Shown in pieces: positions 62,201 to 64,000 of a DNA stretch of 64,000 nucleotides. Each line of letters begins with the position of its first letter. Position 1 is the first letter of the stretch. Below the pieces are notes generated by a model. It had not been told where the DNA came from, made no database searches, and saw nothing but the letters and a program-made list of their open reading frames with translations. Source of the DNA: Sphingomonadaceae bacterium (lineage in GTDB: Bacteria > Pseudomonadota > Alphaproteobacteria > Sphingomonadales > Sphingomonadaceae). The position numbers and the translations under genes were made by a program. Location: positions 1 to 64,000 of the forward strand of contig JANWWL010000009.1 in the NCBI GenBank assembly GCA_025056155.1, written 5' to 3'.

Positions 62201-62255
62201 CGTCGACCTTGCCGCGGGAGGCGGGAACACGGCCCTGCTGTCGCTGGCCGACTGA
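59205..62255 (+). CDS. putA: Bifunctional proline dehydrogenase / L-glutamate-gamma-semialdehyde dehydrogenase PutA
   Basis: It oxidises proline to glutamate in two steps with substrate channelling. The FAD-binding proline dehydrogenase barrel covers about residues 150-450 (GHGISVKLSALHPRF, MVDAEEQ, RLVKGAYWDTEI, FASHN). The aldehyde dehydrogenase domain covers about 500-1000 (WNFPLAIFLGQ, ETGGINAMIVDS, catalytic Cys in AGQRCSALRLL). With 1016 residues it lacks the N-terminal ribbon-helix-helix DNA-binding domain, so it does not regulate its own gene. The start GTG 59205 was chosen over TTG 59190 because GAGGAGGGA lies directly upstream of it. No putP transporter is adjacent. Confidence 0.96.
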   Translation: MWERYRGLERRRLAPEAEVLAPLVAEASTDAETRARIVARASRLMAELREAERRGWVNRFLHRWRLNSEEGRALLQLAEAFLRVPDPATADALIADKIGSADWEGDGADDSLLTRSATWSLMLSKALVEAGEGPLARVLARAGEPFLRAAVGAAIRAIAGRFVMGRTIGEALERARQAPFRSFRMSFDMLGEAARTTVDAERYFAAYAEALRALARDPDRQGHGISVKLSALHPRFETAQAPRAVPEVAARVAELARQAAAAGVGLMVDAEEQHRLLLTLEVVATVARMPALRDWDGLGFAIQAYGKRARALVDWAEELAHDTGRLLWVRLVKGAYWDTEIQRAQAAGLPDYPVFTRKAATDVSYLACARALLACARLRPAFASHNPLTVATILEWAGPRRDFEFQRLFGMGEGLYEGLVAQDRIVCRLYAPVGGHRDLLAYLVRRLLENGANTSFLHQMTDPSVPDEALLADPVARVRAAGLASHPAIPRPPDLFGRERRNSEGLDLDDPLELERLVNAVAEAGRESARAGPIVGGVRALGPCRAVRAPFDPGLVVGEVCEASARDVGRAVSMAAQAQPAWDETGVDTRARALERLADRLEADRPALIALLQHEAGKTLPDALAEVREAVDFCRYYAAEARALMRERRLPGPTGEDNRLRLRGRGVWATVAPWNFPLAIFLGQTVAALVTGNAVVAKPAPQTPLVAARAIAHAHAAGIPPDVLHLLPGGADVGEALIRDARVVGVAFTGSTATAKAIARGLLEDPGRPIPALIAETGGINAMIVDSTALPEQVVADVLTSAFRSAGQRCSALRLLLLQEDVAAPILRMLEGAMDTLVVGDPRDPATDVGPVIDRAARDRLLAYLEALRPRVRHCRPVPANGWFVPPALIELERIDELDREWFGPLLHVAAWKAGDLEHVIARVNAKGYGLTMGVHSRIAAVARTVERFARVGNLYVNRPMIGAVVGSQPFGGEGLSGTGPKAGGPFYLPRFCVERVTSVDLAAGGGNTALLSLAD

Positions 62256-62259
62256 AGGC

Positions 62260-63273
62260 TCAGCGTCGGTAGTACGCACGGTACCAGGCGACGAAGGCCC
62301 GAACGCCGTCGCGAAGATCCGTCACGGGTTGGGCGCCCGTCAGCCGACGCAGGAGCGTGGCATCCGCCCAAGTGGCGAGCACGTCGCCTTGCTGGAGCGG
62401 CAGGTAGTGGCGGATGGCCTTGCGCCCCACGGCTTCTTCGATTGCCTCGACGAAGTCCAAGAGGCGGACCTTGCGCGAATGGCCGATGTTGACGATCCGG
62501 TAGGGTGCGACGGGCGACAGGCTGTCATCCGGCGCGATGGCGGCAGGGTCGTCGGGGCGGGTGGGGACGATGTCCATCAAGGCGCGAACCCCGGCCACGA
62601 GATCGTCGATGTAGGTGAAGTCGCGCCACATGTCGCCGTGGTTGTAGATCTCGATGGGGCGACCCGAGAGGATGGCGTCCGTGAACTTGAACAGGGCGAG
62701 ATCGGGCCGCCCCCAGGGACCGTAAACGGTGAAGAACCGAAAGACCGTGGTCGGGATGTGCCAGAGGTGGGCGTAGGCATGGGCGAGGGATTCGGTGGCC
62801 TTCTTGGTGGCGGCGTAGATTGAGAGCTGGGTGTCGGCCTTGTCGGTCTCGCGGAACGGCAGGCGGGCGTTGGCACCATAGACCGACGAGGTGGACGCGA
62901 TGAGCAAGTGCCGCGGCGGTTGGGCGCGTGCGAGCTCGAGAACGTGGAAGGTGCCCGTGACGTTGCTGTCGACGTAGGCCCGTGGGTTCTCGAGGCTGTA
63001 ACGCACGCCGGCCTGGGCAGCGAGGTGGACGACGACGTCGGGCGCGAAACGGTCCCAGGCGGCAGCGAGCGCGTCGCGATCCTCGAGCAAGGCTTCGGTG
63101 GACGAGAAGCGAGGATGGGCAGCGAGCCGGGCGTGGCGGTCGCGCTTGAGGGCAGGGTCGTAGTAGGCGGTGAAACCGTCGAACCCATGGACGGTGTGGC
63201 CTTCGTCGAGCAGGCGACGGGCCAGGTGGAAGCCGATGAACCCGGCCGTGCCGGTGATGAGGATCCGCTGCAT
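62260..63273 (-). CDS. NAD-dependent epimerase, probably UDP-glucuronate 4-epimerase
   Basis: An extended SDR of 337 residues. The NAD motif is GTAGFIGFH at about residues 8-16. The catalytic set is Thr/Ser in STSSVYG near 125 and YAATKK near 150 (Tyr-x3-Lys). [35 protein letters not shown] and [16 protein letters not shown] are typical of the UDP-glucuronate/galacturonate epimerases of capsule and LPS pathways. The start is ATG 63273. It ends four bases from putA in a convergent arrangement. It may supply a uronic acid sugar nucleotide for surface glycans. Confidence 0.9.
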   Translation of the reverse strand: MQRILITGTAGFIGFHLARRLLDEGHTVHGFDGFTAYYDPALKRDRHARLAAHPRFSSTEALLEDRDALAAAWDRFAPDVVVHLAAQAGVRYSLENPRAYVDSNVTGTFHVLELARAQPPRHLLIASTSSVYGANARLPFRETDKADTQLSIYAATKKATESLAHAYAHLWHIPTTVFRFFTVYGPWGRPDLALFKFTDAILSGRPIEIYNHGDMWRDFTYIDDLVAGVRALMDIVPTRPDDPAAIAPDDSLSPVAPYRIVNIGHSRKVRLLDFVEAIEEAVGRKAIRHYLPLQQGDVLATWADATLLRRLTGAQPVTDLRDGVRAFVAWYRAYYRR

Positions 63274-63589
63274 CTGGGGTCCTTTGTCCGCTCGGTGCCT
63301 TAGGGCCCGCGTCCGGACGGCGGAACCCCTCCCGGCCGCCTCGGCCGCGTGCCTGGGGACGGGCCGTCGGGCGGCGGATGGGCCCGGACGTCTAGGCGGC
63401 GAGGAGCTGGGGCGGGCCGGGGAGAAGGGCTGGCGTTCCAGGACCACCGGCGCCAACGACCGGGGCAAGCGGTGCCGGCAAGGTCATCGCTGCGACACGA
63501 GCGAGGGCGAGCACGGGGAACCCACGACGACGCCTCGGCCGTGCCGGTCGAGTGGCGAACGGGATGACCGGCCGAGGCCCGGGTCGGCG
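63274..63589. other. Spacer of 316 bases without a supported gene
   Basis: This lies between the 5' end of the epimerase gene and the 3' end of ettA, both on the minus strand. It must contain the epimerase promoter. I see no tRNA, repeat array or convincing small reading frame. Confidence 0.5.
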
Positions 63590-64000
63590 TCAGGCGCGGG
63601 TCAGGCGCTTGTACTGCAACCGATGAGGACGATCGGCCGCCTCACCCAGACGACGGCGCTTGTCCTCCTCGTACATCTGGAAATTGCCCTCGAACCACTC
63701 GACGTGGCTGTTGCCTTCGAAGGCGAGGATGTGGGTCGCCAACCGGTCGAGGAAGAAGCGGTCGTGGGAAATTACGACCACGCAGCCAGGGAAGGCCTCG
63801 AGCGCCTCCTCGAGCGCGCGGAGCGTCTCGACGTCGAGGTCGTTCGTGGGCTCGTCGAGGAGGAGGACGTTGCCCCCTTCCTTGAGCATCTTGGCCAGAT
63901 GCACGCGGTTACGCTCGCCGCCTGAGAGCTGACCCACCTTCTTCTGCTGGTCAGGACCACGGAACCCGAAAGCCGCGACGTAGGCTCGCGAGGCGATTTC
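63590..64000 (-). CDS. ettA: Energy-dependent translational throttle protein EttA (ABC-F), C-terminal part
   Basis: This is the last 136 residues of an ABC-F ATPase that binds the ribosomal E site and senses ATP. The frame enters from beyond 64000 as [15 protein letters not shown]. The ABC signature is [17 protein letters not shown], Walker B is [13 protein letters not shown], and the H-loop is [11 protein letters not shown]; the EttA-typical end is [20 protein letters not shown] then RLQYKRL. The N-terminal three quarters lie outside the window. The [13 protein letters not shown] junction favours EttA over other ABC-F members. Confidence 0.95.
   Translation of the reverse strand, partial: EIASRAYVAAFGFRGPDQQKKVGQLSGGERNRVHLAKMLKEGGNVLLLDEPTNDLDVETLRALEEALEAFPGCVVVISHDRFFLDRLATHILAFEGNSHVEWFEGNFQMYEEDKRRRLGEAADRPHRLQYKRLTRA

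Overview
The window is about 64 kb of very GC-rich, gene-dense chromosome, roughly 70% GC judged by eye. Everything recognisable is housekeeping or metabolic; there is no phage, integrase or insertion sequence. Gene content points to an alphaproteobacterium: the block rnc-era-recO-parC, an FYDLN/TIGR02300-type zinc-ribbon protein beside aroA, rlpA next to tmk, a bifunctional PutA, an alphaproteobacterial Tad/Cpa pilus locus and a beta-cyclic carotenoid cluster. A pigmented sphingomonad-like lineage fits the carotenoid genes plus an Oar-like TonB receptor, but that placement is inference. The window starts inside a tRNA-Ser gene and ends inside ettA.

Layout. 0-2.5 kb: cell-wall genes mltB-like and rlpA, overlapping, then tmk. 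2.5-7.6 kb: carotenoid genes crtY-crtI-crtB on the plus strand, flanked by two minus-strand membrane di-iron oxygenases: crtZ and a second sterol-desaturase-type enzyme of unknown substrate. 7.7-16.2 kb: uvrB, a frameshifted DUF1826 pseudogene, a secreted esterase, and parC/recO/era/rnc. 16.3-30.8 kb: pgi, a serine beta-lactamase-like hydrolase, tRNA-Val, an Oar-like TonB receptor, tRNA-Leu, an SDR/CaiB pair, an alanine symporter, an exonuclease plus ATP-dependent DNA ligase pair, and a secreted peptidase-MA-like protein. 30.8-36.6 kb: tesB, glpK, a MerR regulator and a two-gene glycan module resembling NfrA/NfrB. 37.5-45.1 kb: thyA-folA-ribF, a P450, bfd, wecB, aroA, the FYDLN gene, a repeat-rich spacer and tRNA-Ala. 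45.4-48.6 kb: mmsA, enoyl-CoA hydratase and mmsB for valine catabolism. 48.6-59.1 kb: a Tad pilus locus, flp-cpaA-cpaB-cpaC-mini cpaD-cpaE-cpaF-tadB-tadC, facing tadE-tadE-tadG on the other strand. 59.2-64 kb: putA, a UDP-glucuronate epimerase-like gene and ettA.

The most interesting systems are two. First, the NfrB-like glycosyltransferase and NfrA-like outer-membrane candidate lie about 5 kb from wecB. In E. coli these three proteins together make the ManNAc-based phage N4 receptor glycan, but this synthase is too short to carry the c-di-GMP-binding domain. Second, the Tad locus has a CpaD cut down to about 109 residues without a lipobox, and a TadG-like protein whose C-terminal half looks like a beta-helix. 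Smaller points are the DUF1826 pseudogene (five single-base deletions restore one frame), an SDR lacking the catalytic tyrosine, 61-bp tandem repeats with CRISPR-like spacing but no cas genes, and five convergent gene pairs whose 3' ends overlap.
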